Below are positions 1-8,567 of a stretch of DNA of 40,357 bases, in pieces. Source of the stretch: Clostridia bacterium (GTDB lineage: Bacteria > Bacillota > Clostridia > Oscillospirales > Acutalibacteraceae). Each line of letters opens with the position of its first letter. The first letter of the stretch is position 1. Position numbers and translations under genes: made by a program. The notes below the pieces were generated by a model that worked only from the letters and a program-made list of their open reading frames with translations, ran no database searches and was not told where the DNA came from. The stretch spans positions 1 through 40,357 of the forward strand of contig JAFQIG010000077.1 of assembly GCA_017397655.1 (NCBI GenBank). The letters are read 5' to 3'.

Positions 1-39
1 AAAAAAGCAATCGGAATTTGTAAGAGGAAAACCGATCGT

Positions 40-70
40 GTCATTCTGAGGCGAAGCCGAAGAATCTTTT
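40..70. repeat. Dispersed intergenic repeat, family 1, copy 1
   Basis: A 31-base motif beginning GTCATTCTGAG and ending GAAGAATCTTTT, preceded by ACCGATCG. The same motif recurs at 13254-13282, as a facing pair at 5976-6041, and in degenerate form at 4487-4514, always between genes. Function unknown; it is self-complementary enough to be a small palindromic repeat remnant. Confidence 0.75.
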
Positions 71-99
71 GGTAATTATTTATGTGCGTTTGTCGTGTT

Positions 100-139
100 T
101 TTGCCCTCTCGCAGTACCTTTGTACAGCTTCGGGGCAAA
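100..139. repeat. Dispersed hairpin repeat, family 2, copy A
   Basis: GTACCTTTGTAC (114-125) sits inside a stem formed by TTTGCCC (100-106) and GGGCAAA (133-139). The same GTACCTTTGTAC core with a different but still paired stem occurs at 11944-11992. The two copies also share flanking bases, including CGCCAT just downstream. Confidence 0.6.
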
Positions 140-175
140 GAACGCGCCATCCCGTCACCTTTCCCGAAGTCTGCC

Positions 176-246
176 TGCTTGCCGAAAAATATTTTTTCGA
201 CAAGCAGAAATCGCCGACAGAAGCAATCAGCTTCTGCCGGCGATTT
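176..246 (-). terminator. Tandem hairpins downstream of the InlB-repeat gene
   Basis: Two hairpins lie just past the minus-strand stop at 268. The first, at 208-246, pairs AAATCGCCG/CGGCGATTT and CAGAAGC/GCTTCTG. The second, at 176-206, pairs TGCTTG-CGAAAAA with TTTTTCG-CAAGCA and supplies an AT-rich tract. Together they are the likely transcription end of the large surface-protein gene. Confidence 0.6.
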
Positions 247-267
247 GTTACATTAACTTATTTTAAA

Positions 268-3200
268 TTAATACCAGATCCAACCGAAGAGAAGGATACG
301 GATGAGCCACTGCCACCAGGCGTACTTAACGGTAATGTTGAAAGAGGTGGAAACGCCTTCGTATGTTACCGTGATCTTCTTTGTACCTGTGGTGGATGAA
401 TCAAAGCCTGTGAAAGTCATCTTTGATGTATCGGTAACTTTCTTGACAGTGCCGTCATTGTATCTGACGTTCAGAACGATACCCGAGAAGTTCATAGCTT
501 CCTTGTAGTAGAAAGTTGATTTGGGAAGGTTAATAACCGTACAGCTTTCTGCAACGATCTTGATCCAATGAGCATAAATAGTCATGCTTGAGTCGATCTT
601 AGTAGTCGAAATGATTCTTGTGCCGCCTGTCGGAGAGGTATACCAACCGGCGAACAAATAACCGGGACGTACGGGATAGGAAAGAGTACCTGCATACGGA
701 TGATACCACTGTGCATAGAAGTCTGTATCTTCTGCGACAAAGTAAGAGTCATAAGCATCAAAGACAGTTGTTTCGCCTTCAATATCCTTTGTCCAACCCT
801 TGAAAGTACAGTTGAGCTTGAGTGACGAAGAATAAACGGTTCCGCCCATAGCGTCATAAGTGATGATGAATGTCTTTGAGGGTTCAGGTAAGATTGTGTT
901 GTTACCCGAGTTGATGGTGATTGTTTCGGGATCAACGATACCGCCCGTAGCGTTGTAGTTGACTGTGCGGATAATGGGATTCCAATGAGCATAAAGAGTC
1001 AGGTCTTTTGTGATTTTGGAAGAAGATGTGATCTTTGTGCCCTCAACAGGATCTGTGTACCAGCCTGCAAAGGTGAAGTGCTCACGTGTGGGAGCAGGAA
1101 GAGTACCTGCCTTAGGATCGATCCACTGAGCAAAGAGTGTGGTGTTGGAGTTAGGAGCATAGGAAGCGTCGGTTCTGTAGTTTGTGCCGCTGCCGTCTGC
1201 CTTAGTGTTCCATGTTGAGAATGAACAGTCAACCGTGTTGGAAGAAATTGCAACCTGACCGCCGTTTGCGTTGTAAGAGATCGTGTATGTCTTGGGCTGT
1301 ACAGGTGTCGGAAGTGTTATCGAATCGCCTGCAGTTACCGAGAGAGTAGCAGGATAGGCGATACCGCCGTTGCCGTTGAGCGAGATTGTATATGTAACGG
1401 GAGCCCAACGAGCATAGATGGTTATGTTGCCGTTGATGACAGTATCCTTTGTGACCTTGGAACCGCCTGAAAGAGCTGTGTACCAGCCGTCAAAAGCATA
1501 GCCGTCACGTTCGGGAATAAGAAGCTCGCCTGCTGTGGGATTGATCCACTGAGCATAGAGAGTATTGTCAAGGTTTACATCATAGATGCCGCCTGCTTCA
1601 TAAGAAACGCCTGTGCCTGCCTGCTTGGTGTTCCAATTACTGAAAGTGCAGTCAACAGTCTTGGAGATATCGGAAACCTTGCCGCCATTGGGATCATAAG
1701 TAATCTTGAAAGTCTTTTTCGGGATGTCGGTAGTAAGAGTCAGAGGGATGTCGTAATCCTTTTTCTGAGCCTTGGGCGGATTAACACCTTCGTTGGCATC
1801 GTAAGTTACGTCATAGATTCTGCCGAACTTACCGTCCATAGTGCCGCTTGTTGTGTTACCGACATATTTGATTCCGTAAAAATACTGATTACCTGCTTTG
1901 AGCGTGTACTTGACGAGGAAGTTTTTATTTTCGCCGCTGTCATCGTCAAAAGCGAGCTCATTTCCTGCATTGTCAAGAAGGAAAACCTCTGTATCGGAAT
2001 CACCGAGAGAATAGATAACATATTCGTCTGTTTCGACAGGAGTGAAAGAGAAATAATATGTCTGTCCGTTAAAGAGGATATCCTGTGAGAAGGAGCAGTT
2101 AGCTGTAAATTCGGGAGCTTTTGACCATGTTGCGTAGAGAGTGGTATCCGTGTTAAGGTGGATATCACGTGACCAGTTATCATAGTCAACGGGAAGATCG
2201 TTACCGACATAATTGGTGCTGTCGTCAGACGGATATTCATCCCAACCGCAGAAGTTGTAGCCAAGGCGAGTGGGAAGAGCGGAGCTGATCATGTAATAAT
2301 CGCTGCCTGTCTGATCCATGGGAGCGTTTTCGCCGCCGTTAGCATCGTATTTAAGCGTGGACTGCTTTACGATGTGAAGAGAGTATGAGGGACACTTATA
2401 CTCAAAGTAGTCGTCTTCAAAGAAAACCTTATCGGTAAGAACTGCTTTTTCAACGTTGTTCTGAATAAAGATATAGTACGTTATATCTTTTTCAAAATCA
2501 GCTTTGATATACCATGTTTCATCACGGTAAGAGGATTCTGTTTCAAGAGGAGCTGCAGAGTATGACGGGACAATTGTGAACTTGCAAAGTGCACCGTCAA
2601 TATCACCGTCGAATGAACCGTGAGCAAGGTGCTCTTCAAGAACGATTTCATAAACACCGTCAACTTCGGGAGTGAAAGAATACAGCTCTGTCTTTGTACC
2701 GTATTCAAGAGAACCGGGATACCATACGGAAGAGCCAGTAGCGATTTCGTATGCCTTTTCCCAGATTGCATACAGATGAACGCTTTCACCGATGGGAAGA
2801 ATCTCGTCGGGGAAGATGAGGATATCATAATCCACGGGATCCTTTGCCCAACCGAGGAAGTTGTAGCCGCTGAAAGTGGGAACTTTCCATGTTACCTTAC
2901 CGGAAATTCCGTTATACTGTCTCTGAGTAAAGGTAGGATCAGTATCGTTGGGATAATTGTTGTGATAAATAATACTTGTAAACTTTGATCCGTTATAGAC
3001 CCAAGGACGAGTAACAAAAGATGTCTGACCGATTGTGATACCGGAAACAGCCATATAATAAACTTCATCTGCAACGAGGTTATAGCTGAGATAATATCCG
3101 AGCTCATTAGTGTTGGGATCATTATCATTATAGGCTAAAAGCTTGCCGTCTGCGTCATAAAGAGAGACATCGGGATTATAGCCACCGACAGACCAGAAAA

Positions 3201-3639
3201 GATAGTTGTCGGAAACTTCGGGCTTGACACGGTACCAGATCTGCTGATGGTGGAAAGAAATTGTTGTCTCGGGAGAGAACTCGGCTGTGGCGGAAATATC
3301 CGCATCACCGTAATGCTGCCAGACAGCATAAAGAGTTGTGCTTGCCGTCAGTTCGATTTTATCACCGGGGATATAATCGGGAGTTTTGGCAGTTTTGCTT
3401 TCTGACCATCCGAGAAGTGTGTACTGAAAACGTGTGGGAACGTTGGCGGTATCGTCAAGGATGGTGTAAGAGGTCGCACCCGACTGTTTAGTCGGCATAT
3501 TAGCGACATCTGCAGTTGTGTTTTTGTCGAATGTGAGCGTATAGCCTGCTGCCAAAGTCATTGTGCCGAGACCGGAGATCGGTATCATGCTGCAGAACAT
3601 GACTATACACATGAAAATGGAAAGAACACGTTTTTTCAT
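268..3639 (-). CDS. Secreted multi-domain surface protein with InlB B-repeats
   Basis: A 1123-residue exported protein. Residues 1 to about 31 are a signal peptide (MKKRVLSIFMCIV..., then small residues). The body alternates InlB/Listeria-Bacteroides repeats, recognisable by YDANGG or YNANGG, GY.F.GWY and TLYA.W, with stretches such as WYRVKPEVSDNYLFW and YSFTPEVDGVYEI that resemble pre-peptidase C-terminal beta-sandwich domains. A bacterial Ig-like domain covers the last ~90 residues. The chain ends in an aromatic tail, YAWWQWLIRILLFGWIWY, with no LPXTG motif. I chose the start at 3639 because AGGAGG lies eight bases upstream; an in-frame upstream extension lacks a ribosome site. It is probably an adhesin or cell-envelope protein; ligand unknown. 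It is transcribed away from the SGNH hydrolase from its own promoter. Confidence 0.9.
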   Translation of the reverse strand: MKKRVLSIFMCIVMFCSMIPISGLGTMTLAAGYTLTFDKNTTADVANMPTKQSGATSYTILDDTANVPTRFQYTLLGWSESKTAKTPDYIPGDKIELTASTTLYAVWQHYGDADISATAEFSPETTISFHHQQIWYRVKPEVSDNYLFWSVGGYNPDVSLYDADGKLLAYNDNDPNTNELGYYLSYNLVADEVYYMAVSGITIGQTSFVTRPWVYNGSKFTSIIYHNNYPNDTDPTFTQRQYNGISGKVTWKVPTFSGYNFLGWAKDPVDYDILIFPDEILPIGESVHLYAIWEKAYEIATGSSVWYPGSLEYGTKTELYSFTPEVDGVYEIVLEEHLAHGSFDGDIDGALCKFTIVPSYSAAPLETESSYRDETWYIKADFEKDITYYIFIQNNVEKAVLTDKVFFEDDYFEYKCPSYSLHIVKQSTLKYDANGGENAPMDQTGSDYYMISSALPTRLGYNFCGWDEYPSDDSTNYVGNDLPVDYDNWSRDIHLNTDTTLYATWSKAPEFTANCSFSQDILFNGQTYYFSFTPVETDEYVIYSLGDSDTEVFLLDNAGNELAFDDDSGENKNFLVKYTLKAGNQYFYGIKYVGNTTSGTMDGKFGRIYDVTYDANEGVNPPKAQKKDYDIPLTLTTDIPKKTFKITYDPNGGKVSDISKTVDCTFSNWNTKQAGTGVSYEAGGIYDVNLDNTLYAQWINPTAGELLIPERDGYAFDGWYTALSGGSKVTKDTVINGNITIYARWAPVTYTISLNGNGGIAYPATLSVTAGDSITLPTPVQPKTYTISYNANGGQVAISSNTVDCSFSTWNTKADGSGTNYRTDASYAPNSNTTLFAQWIDPKAGTLPAPTREHFTFAGWYTDPVEGTKITSSSKITKDLTLYAHWNPIIRTVNYNATGGIVDPETITINSGNNTILPEPSKTFIITYDAMGGTVYSSSLKLNCTFKGWTKDIEGETTVFDAYDSYFVAEDTDFYAQWYHPYAGTLSYPVRPGYLFAGWYTSPTGGTRIISTTKIDSSMTIYAHWIKIVAESCTVINLPKSTFYYKEAMNFSGIVLNVRYNDGTVKKVTDTSKMTFTGFDSSTTGTKKITVTYEGVSTSFNITVKYAWWQWLIRILLFGWIWY

Positions 3640-3667
3640 GGAAAATTCCTCCTTTTGAATTAGAATT

Positions 3668-3696
3668 ATAATATCACAATAAAACGAGTATTTCAA
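3668..3696 (-). promoter_or_regulatory. Promoter of the InlB-repeat gene
   Basis: On the minus strand TTGAAA (3691-3696) is followed after 17 bases by TATTAT (3668-3673), about 30 bases before the AGGAGG ribosome site of the surface-protein gene. Confidence 0.6.
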
Positions 3697-3788
3697 CTAA
3701 AAAAACAAAAATTTTTACAAATTTGTTAAAATTGTTACAAAAATATTACGAAAACAGTGCTGTTATTCGCGAAAAAGAATAAAACGGC

Positions 3789-3826
3789 TTGAAAAATTGA
3801 CTTTTTTATGTATAATTATGTATAAA
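3789..3826 (+). promoter_or_regulatory. Promoter of the SGNH hydrolase gene
   Basis: Two overlapping sigma-A type matches: TTGAAA (3789-3794), 16 bases, TATAAT (3811-3816); and TTGACT (3797-3802), 18 bases, TATAAA (3821-3826). Either would start transcription 25-45 bases before the gene. The rest of the 3640-3861 gap is AT-rich with nothing else recognisable. Confidence 0.55.
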
Positions 3827-3861
3827 ATCGATAACAGGAGCAAAAATCGGAGGTGCGGTTT

Positions 3862-4476
3862 ATGAATCTTTCAGGCAAAACGGTAATCTTTCTCGGCAGT
3901 TCCGTAACATACGGAAGTGCATCGGGAGGTGTCAGCTTTGTTGATTTGTTGGCAGAAAAGTACGGTATGGTTGCTGTCAAAGAGGCGGTATCGGGAACGA
4001 CACTTGCCGATATTAAAGATGTGTCCTATATATCGAGGATGAAAAAGCTTGACAAAAGCATCAAGGCGGATGCGTTTATTTGTCAGTTATCGACCAACGA
4101 TGCTGCGAGGAAGCTGCCGCTTGGCGAGATTTCGCATAGCTTTTGCAAGGACGATTTTGATACACAAACTGTTGCAGGAGCGATCGAATACATCATTGCT
4201 TATGAAAAAGAGGTTTACTCCTGTCCGATAGCGTTTTATACGCAGGCAAGATATGACAGCGAAGCGTACAGAAATATGGCTCAGCTTTTATATAATATAA
4301 AGGAAAAGTGGAACATTCATATAATTGACCTTTGGAACTGTGACAGGGTAAACAATATTTCCGACGATGACAGAAAAAAGTTTATGTACGACCCCGTACA
4401 CCCGACAAGGGACGGATACGAGCTTTTGTGGCTTCCCGTGTTTGAAGAAGAGCTGAATAAAATAACCGGCAATTAA
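3862..4476 (+). CDS. SGNH/GDSL-family hydrolase
   Basis: A 204-residue cytoplasmic-type protein of the SGNH hydrolase (GDSL esterase) family. Block I reads FLGSSVTYG, with the nucleophile at Ser14 in a GSS rather than GDS context. Block III is STND (Asn79) and block V is DPVHP, giving Asp177 and His180 of the triad. The substrate is probably an acetyl or acyl ester, perhaps on carbohydrate; this is inference from the carbohydrate-rich neighbourhood. No signal peptide is visible. A GTG at 3853 lies inside the GGAGG ribosome site (3849-3853), so the ATG at 3862, eight bases after GGAGG, is the better start. It is monocistronic and divergent from the InlB-repeat gene. Confidence 0.85.
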   Translation: MNLSGKTVIFLGSSVTYGSASGGVSFVDLLAEKYGMVAVKEAVSGTTLADIKDVSYISRMKKLDKSIKADAFICQLSTNDAARKLPLGEISHSFCKDDFDTQTVAGAIEYIIAYEKEVYSCPIAFYTQARYDSEAYRNMAQLLYNIKEKWNIHIIDLWNCDRVNNISDDDRKKFMYDPVHPTRDGYELLWLPVFEEELNKITGN

Positions 4477-4486
4477 GTAAAAATTG

Positions 4487-4514
4487 AAGACTCTTTGCCT
4501 GCGCGAGAGTGACA
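4487..4514. repeat. Degenerate inverted copy of dispersed repeat family 1
   Basis: The stretch after the SGNH gene (GAAGACTCTTTGCCTGCG..., ending GAGTGACAC) matches the reverse complement of the family-1 motif with several substitutions and is followed by ACCGATC, as in the other copies. It is a decayed copy. Confidence 0.4.
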
Positions 4515-4536
4515 CAATGAAACCGATCCGGGCAAA

Positions 4537-4561
4537 GAATCTTTTTGCCGCAACTGCGTTG
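4537..4561. repeat. 25-base motif shared with the 36.3-36.5 kb palindromic element
   Basis: The reverse complement of these bases begins CAACGCAGTTG and ends AAAAGATTC. It matches 36475-36499 at 23 of 25 positions. It lies in a 260-base gap that otherwise holds only repeat remnants and a terminator. Confidence 0.5.
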
Positions 4562-4638
4562 AAAATCATTAAAACAGAAAGCTGTCGCGAGTGGAGAGGT
4601 TCGTTCGCAGCATAAAACACAAAAAACTAATACAAAAC

Positions 4639-4682
4639 AATCAAGGGGATTCTGACAGTGAACTGCAGGAATCCCCTTGATT
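4639..4682. terminator. Bidirectional terminator between SGNH hydrolase and metallophosphoesterase
   Basis: A perfect 14-bp stem, AATCAAGGGGATTC (4639-4652) with GAATCCCCTTGATT (4669-4682), has a small inner CAGT/ACTG stem. On the minus strand it is followed by a T-rich run. It serves the metallophosphoesterase (stop at 4740) and probably the convergent SGNH gene. Confidence 0.75.
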
Positions 4683-4698
4683 TATATGGTTTTATACG
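4673..4698. repeat. Conserved tail attached to a terminator hairpin, copy A
   Basis: CCCCTTG, one variable base, TTTATATGG, one variable base, TTTATACG. The same 26-base block, with 24 identical positions, follows the unrelated hairpin at 17146-17180. Confidence 0.6.
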
Positions 4699-4739
4699 AA
4701 CATCTGCTTTTGAAAAACCGTGTATTATACGTATAAGGT

Positions 4740-5864
4740 TTAATGCGGATAGGTGTTTTGTCTGCCTGTGACCAACGAACAGAATTTGCGACCCGTAGAG
4801 GTCAAAAATCTCTGACAAAGACCCTTGACGGTAACGGCAAAGGCTGTTTTGTGCAGGAGCTTGTCTTTATATGAGCGGATTTCTTTAAAGGTAAACATAT
4901 TGTACCAGCGACCGACACGGCTTTCGTAACGGGAAGTATCGTTTTCGTTGACATCAAGAATTCTGTAACCGTACTGCGAGGAGAAGCGGTCATTCTGAAA
5001 ACGTGTGCTTAAGGAGTTGACGATGTCGATACCCTTGTAGCGTACACCGAAAGCGTTGGTATGATCGTGACCTGTGAATATACCAAGAACGTCACCTTTT
5101 TCGACCATAGCTTCAAACTGACCGTAGTTGTAGTAACCGCTGCAGGGAGTCTCGTTGAGAGTACCGAAGTTTTTCATTTCGGGATTGAATAAATAGTATT
5201 CGTCTTTGTTGTACATATGGGGGAAGGAATAGAGCTTTCTTTTATCGGTTTTGATAAGAGCATCGTACACATCACGGACAATCATATGCTGGAACGCAAG
5301 CGAATAGACCTTCTGACCGTTGTTTGCGGCAGTCAGCTCATCGGAGACTCTTTTGTACCATTCGACCTGATCGGGAAGAACGCAACCGTAGCGACCTTTT
5401 TCGTCATAGTCACCTGAATCGAATATCCACAGATTGAAGGCAATACGGCTGTTGTCACTTGACATAACGGGAACGATGTATGTGCCGCAACCCGAAAGCT
5501 CTTCCCCGTCATCAATGCTGACCGATGACGGATGAGTGTTGTAATGAGCCATCAGCTCTTCACGGGACATGGCACCTGTTTCGGAATCGTGATTGCCGAA
5601 CGTGACGGCAACAGGGATTTTTTGATCGTCAAAAATGCTCATCAGCCTGTCTATGTACTTCTTTGTTTTTGAGGAATCGTCATAATTCTGAACGTTGTCA
5701 CCTGTGATGACTGCAATATCGGGCTTTTCACGCAGACAAGCCTGTTCAATAAGAACAAGCGACATATCAATATTATCATCGGAAAGATGTGTATCGGTAA
5801 TATGTATGATACGAAGCCTGCCGTTTTTAAATTTAACCTTGTTTTCGTTTGTGAAGTTTGTCAT
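4740..5864 (-). CDS. Calcineurin-like metallophosphoesterase
   Basis: A 374-residue phosphodiesterase or phosphatase of the calcineurin-like superfamily. It most resembles the Dcr2 / purple-acid-phosphatase-29-like branch, a judgement from motif wording. All metal-binding blocks are present: HITDTHL (Asp24, His26), TGDN (Asp56), FGNHDSE (Asn91, His92), QHM, and GHDHTNAF near residue 270. No signal peptide or membrane segment is seen, so a cytoplasmic protein is expected. Substrate unknown. The ribosome site is a modest GGGGTGCGGAT just before ATG. The gene stands alone and ends at the 4639-4682 terminator. The basic C-terminal ~40 residues (KGLCQRFLTSTGRKFC...) lie beyond the usual domain end. 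Confidence 0.88.
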   Translation of the reverse strand: MTNFTNENKVKFKNGRLRIIHITDTHLSDDNIDMSLVLIEQACLREKPDIAVITGDNVQNYDDSSKTKKYIDRLMSIFDDQKIPVAVTFGNHDSETGAMSREELMAHYNTHPSSVSIDDGEELSGCGTYIVPVMSSDNSRIAFNLWIFDSGDYDEKGRYGCVLPDQVEWYKRVSDELTAANNGQKVYSLAFQHMIVRDVYDALIKTDKRKLYSFPHMYNKDEYYLFNPEMKNFGTLNETPCSGYYNYGQFEAMVEKGDVLGIFTGHDHTNAFGVRYKGIDIVNSLSTRFQNDRFSSQYGYRILDVNENDTSRYESRVGRWYNMFTFKEIRSYKDKLLHKTAFAVTVKGLCQRFLTSTGRKFCSLVTGRQNTYPH

Positions 5865-5975
5865 ATCCGCACCCCATCCGTTTTGATAAAACCATTATAT
5901 AACATTTTCTCACAAACATCAACAGCAAAAGTGTTTCAAATTGCGGAGCAGAACCTTAATATATTGCACTCTCTT

Positions 5976-6041
5976 GTCATCCTGAGCCACAGGCGAAGGA
6001 TCTTTTTTTGTTTAAAGATTCTTCACTTCGTTCAGAATGAC
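5976..6041. repeat. Facing pair of dispersed repeat family 1
   Basis: A forward copy (GTCATCCTGAGCCAC..., 5976-6006) faces a reverse copy (AAAGATTCTTCACTTCG..., 6014-6041), making an imperfect hairpin of about 66 bases. It lies in the 5865-6180 gap upstream of the beta-glucosidase; apart from this pair and the promoter below I see nothing in that gap. Confidence 0.7.
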
Positions 6042-6119
6042 CCGATATGCTTATGGGTGAGCTGTATCGGATTAAGATATCTTAATGTATTTATTGAACC
6101 TCATTAACCTATACAATTA

Positions 6120-6156
6120 TTGAAATGTTCGGTTGACTGTGATATAATGCAGTCAA
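6120..6156 (+). promoter_or_regulatory. Beta-glucosidase promoter with overlapping inverted repeat
   Basis: TTGAAA (6120-6125), 17 bases, TATAAT (6143-6148). A perfect 7-bp inverted repeat, TTGACTG (6133-6139) and CAGTCAA (6150-6156), is separated by 10 bases and centred on the -10 box. This is the layout of a repressor operator. The regulator is not identifiable. Confidence 0.7.
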
Positions 6157-6180
6157 ACTTTATGCAAAGGACGATTGTTA

Positions 6181-8562
6181 ATGGACAAATATGCACGTTA
6201 CAGATATCAGCCGTGTATGCCTCTCGGTGAGGACGGCAGACGTTGTACGGCTTCAAAGGAGCATACCGCTCTTTCACGCAAGGCGGCTTCGGAGGGTACT
6301 GTACTTCTTAAAAACGATGATAACGCTTTGCCCTTGAAAAAAGGTGAAAAGATTGCGCTTTTCGGTAAAGCGACTATTGAATACATCAAGGGTGGCGGCG
6401 GAAGCGGTGACGTTCACACGCCTTACATCCGCAACATCTATGAGGGCTTCTGCGAAAAAGAAGCTGACGGAAAGGTTTCAATTTATAAGCCTCTTGTTGA
6501 TTTTTATAAGGATTACGTTGAAAAAGAAAGTGTCAACGTCATAACTCCCGAAGAGATTGATGCGGCATGGAGTGTCGTCAATGCAATGGAATTCTGTACA
6601 AAGCGTGACGATATGACCTATGACACCTTTGCGAGTATGCACGTCAGGGAAGCATTGGTTCCCGATGAGCTTATTAAAAGTGCTTCGGATTGGGCAGACT
6701 GTGCAATTATCACTCTCAGCAGATTCTCGGCAGAGGGCGTTGACCGCAGACCTCAGGGCGGTGACTACTATCTTTCCGACCTTGAAAAGGATCTCATCGA
6801 CAAATGCTCAAAGCAGTTTAAAAAAGTTGTTATCGTCATAAATTCGGGTGCAACGATCGACTGTGAATACTTTGCCGAAAAAGACGGTATTCAGTCTGTG
6901 ATTTTCGCATGGCAGGGCGGTATTGAAGGCGGTTCGGCAATAGCGGATATCATCTGCGGTGATGTCAATCCGTCGGGCAAGCTTGCCGATACAATAGCAA
7001 AATCGTATGATTGTTATCCCTGTAAGGAAGAATTCTGGGAGAGCTTCAAATACATTGATTATTCGGACGATATCTATGTCGGTTACAGGTATTTTGAGAC
7101 AATTCCGGGAGCGTATGACAATGTCCGCTATCCTTTCGGTTACGGACTTTCCTATACTACATTTGAAATAAGCGGAAGAGTCTGCTGTGAAAGTGACGGA
7201 AAGATCGTTGCTGTCGCTACCGTAAAGAACACGGGAACAGTTCCCGGCAGAGAGGTTTTACAGCTTTATTACAGTGCTCCGCAGGGTAAGCTCGGCAAAC
7301 CGTCAAAAGCTCTTGCGGCATACAAAAAGACAAAGCTTTTAGCTCCTTCGGAAAGCGAAACCGTTGTTGTCAGCTTCTGTGTAAATGATATGGCAAGCTT
7401 TGACGATCTCGGAAAAATTGCAAAATCCGCTTATATTCTTGAAAAAGGTAATTACACGTTCTTCTTTGGAACATCTCTTCGTGATACCGTGAAGCTTGAT
7501 TTTGAATATTCCGTACAGGAAGATACGGTTGTTCAGCAGCTTCAGAATTGGTGTAAACCGTTTAAGCTAAAGAAGCGTATGCTGTCTGACGGCAGTTTTG
7601 AAGCGCTTCCGCAGGGCGAAGAAGAGTATTATTACGCAGTGAACGAGCCGTCGGGAGCAAAAGCACCGGAAACTCCTGTTATGTTTGATGATGTCGGTGA
7701 AAAGATCACTCTTGATGAGTTTGTTGCACAGTTCACCGAGGATGAGCTTATGGACTTTGTCGGCGGTCATGCTCCGACAGGCGTTGCGAATACAGGGTGC
7801 TTCGGAGGTCTCGCTCGTCTTGACATTCCGCCTATTCCCACAGCTGACGGACCTGCAGGTCTCAGACTTGAGCCGAAAACGGGTATCCCCACAACAGCCT
7901 GGCCCTGTGCAACGCTTCTTGCCTGTACTTGGGATCCCGATCTGATTTATGAAGTCGGTAAGGCGGCAGGTAAGGAGATCAGAGAGAATAATATCGGTAT
8001 ATGGCTGGCACCTGCACTCAACATTCACCGTGATCCCTTATGCGGAAGAAACTTCGAATATTATTCGGAAGATCCTGTTTTGTCGGGCAAGAGTGCAGCA
8101 GCTCTGACACGTGGTGTTCAGTCGGCAAAGACGGCAGTTTCTATAAAGCATTTTGCCTGCAACAACAAGGAAGCCAACAGATATGACATTGATGCACGAG
8201 TTTCCGAAAGAGCACTTCGAGAGATTTATCTCAAAGGCTTTGAGATCGTTGTAAAGGAAGCAGATCCGTGGACGGTTATGACATCGTATAACCGTATCAA
8301 CGGTCAGCATACATCGGAAAGCTATGAACTGATTATGGGAATCCTTCGTGGAGAATGGGGATTCAAAGGAATGGTCGAAACGGATTGGGGCGTAAAGAAT
8401 GACCCCGTTAAAGAGGTCAGGGCAGGTAATGATATGAAAATGCCTTGCGGATATCCCGAAGACCTTAAAGCCGCATATGACAAGGGAGACCTCACACGAG
8501 CCGACCTTGAAAAGTGCGTAAAGCGTATACTTGAAATGACAATGCGCTTTGCAGAAGAATAA
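6181..8562 (+). CDS. Glycoside hydrolase family 3 beta-glucosidase, permuted domain order
   Basis: A 793-residue enzyme expected to release glucose from cello-oligosaccharides. The domain order is swapped relative to most GH3 enzymes. The alpha/beta sandwich domain comes first (about residues 25-320; SEGTVLLKND, GGGGSGDVH, acid/base candidate Glu185 in SAEGVDRR). A fibronectin III-like domain follows (about 340-440), then the TIM barrel (about 500-790) with DGPAG, KHFACN and the nucleophile Asp735 in VETDWG. This order is known in beta-glucosidases of Ruminococcus albus and Butyrivibrio fibrisolvens. No signal peptide is present, so action is intracellular. ATG at 6181 follows AAAGGA; a TTG six bases earlier is less likely. 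The gene is monocistronic with its own promoter and terminator. Confidence 0.95.
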   Translation: MDKYARYRYQPCMPLGEDGRRCTASKEHTALSRKAASEGTVLLKNDDNALPLKKGEKIALFGKATIEYIKGGGGSGDVHTPYIRNIYEGFCEKEADGKVSIYKPLVDFYKDYVEKESVNVITPEEIDAAWSVVNAMEFCTKRDDMTYDTFASMHVREALVPDELIKSASDWADCAIITLSRFSAEGVDRRPQGGDYYLSDLEKDLIDKCSKQFKKVVIVINSGATIDCEYFAEKDGIQSVIFAWQGGIEGGSAIADIICGDVNPSGKLADTIAKSYDCYPCKEEFWESFKYIDYSDDIYVGYRYFETIPGAYDNVRYPFGYGLSYTTFEISGRVCCESDGKIVAVATVKNTGTVPGREVLQLYYSAPQGKLGKPSKALAAYKKTKLLAPSESETVVVSFCVNDMASFDDLGKIAKSAYILEKGNYTFFFGTSLRDTVKLDFEYSVQEDTVVQQLQNWCKPFKLKKRMLSDGSFEALPQGEEEYYYAVNEPSGAKAPETPVMFDDVGEKITLDEFVAQFTEDELMDFVGGHAPTGVANTGCFGGLARLDIPPIPTADGPAGLRLEPKTGIPTTAWPCATLLACTWDPDLIYEVGKAAGKEIRENNIGIWLAPALNIHRDPLCGRNFEYYSEDPVLSGKSAAALTRGVQSAKTAVSIKHFACNNKEANRYDIDARVSERALREIYLKGFEIVVKEADPWTVMTSYNRINGQHTSESYELIMGILRGEWGFKGMVETDWGVKNDPVKEVRAGNDMKMPCGYPEDLKAAYDKGDLTRADLEKCVKRILEMTMRFAEE

Positions 8563-8567
8563 AAAAG

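Noticed and set aside
69-399. Short frames in the first 400 bases
   Set aside because: They overlap dispersed repeats, terminator hairpins and the 3' end of the InlB-repeat gene, with no ribosome sites.
4291-4818. Minus-strand frames around the SGNH gene and the 4.7 kb terminator
   Set aside because: They run across a terminator and repeats or are antisense to the SGNH gene; no start signals.
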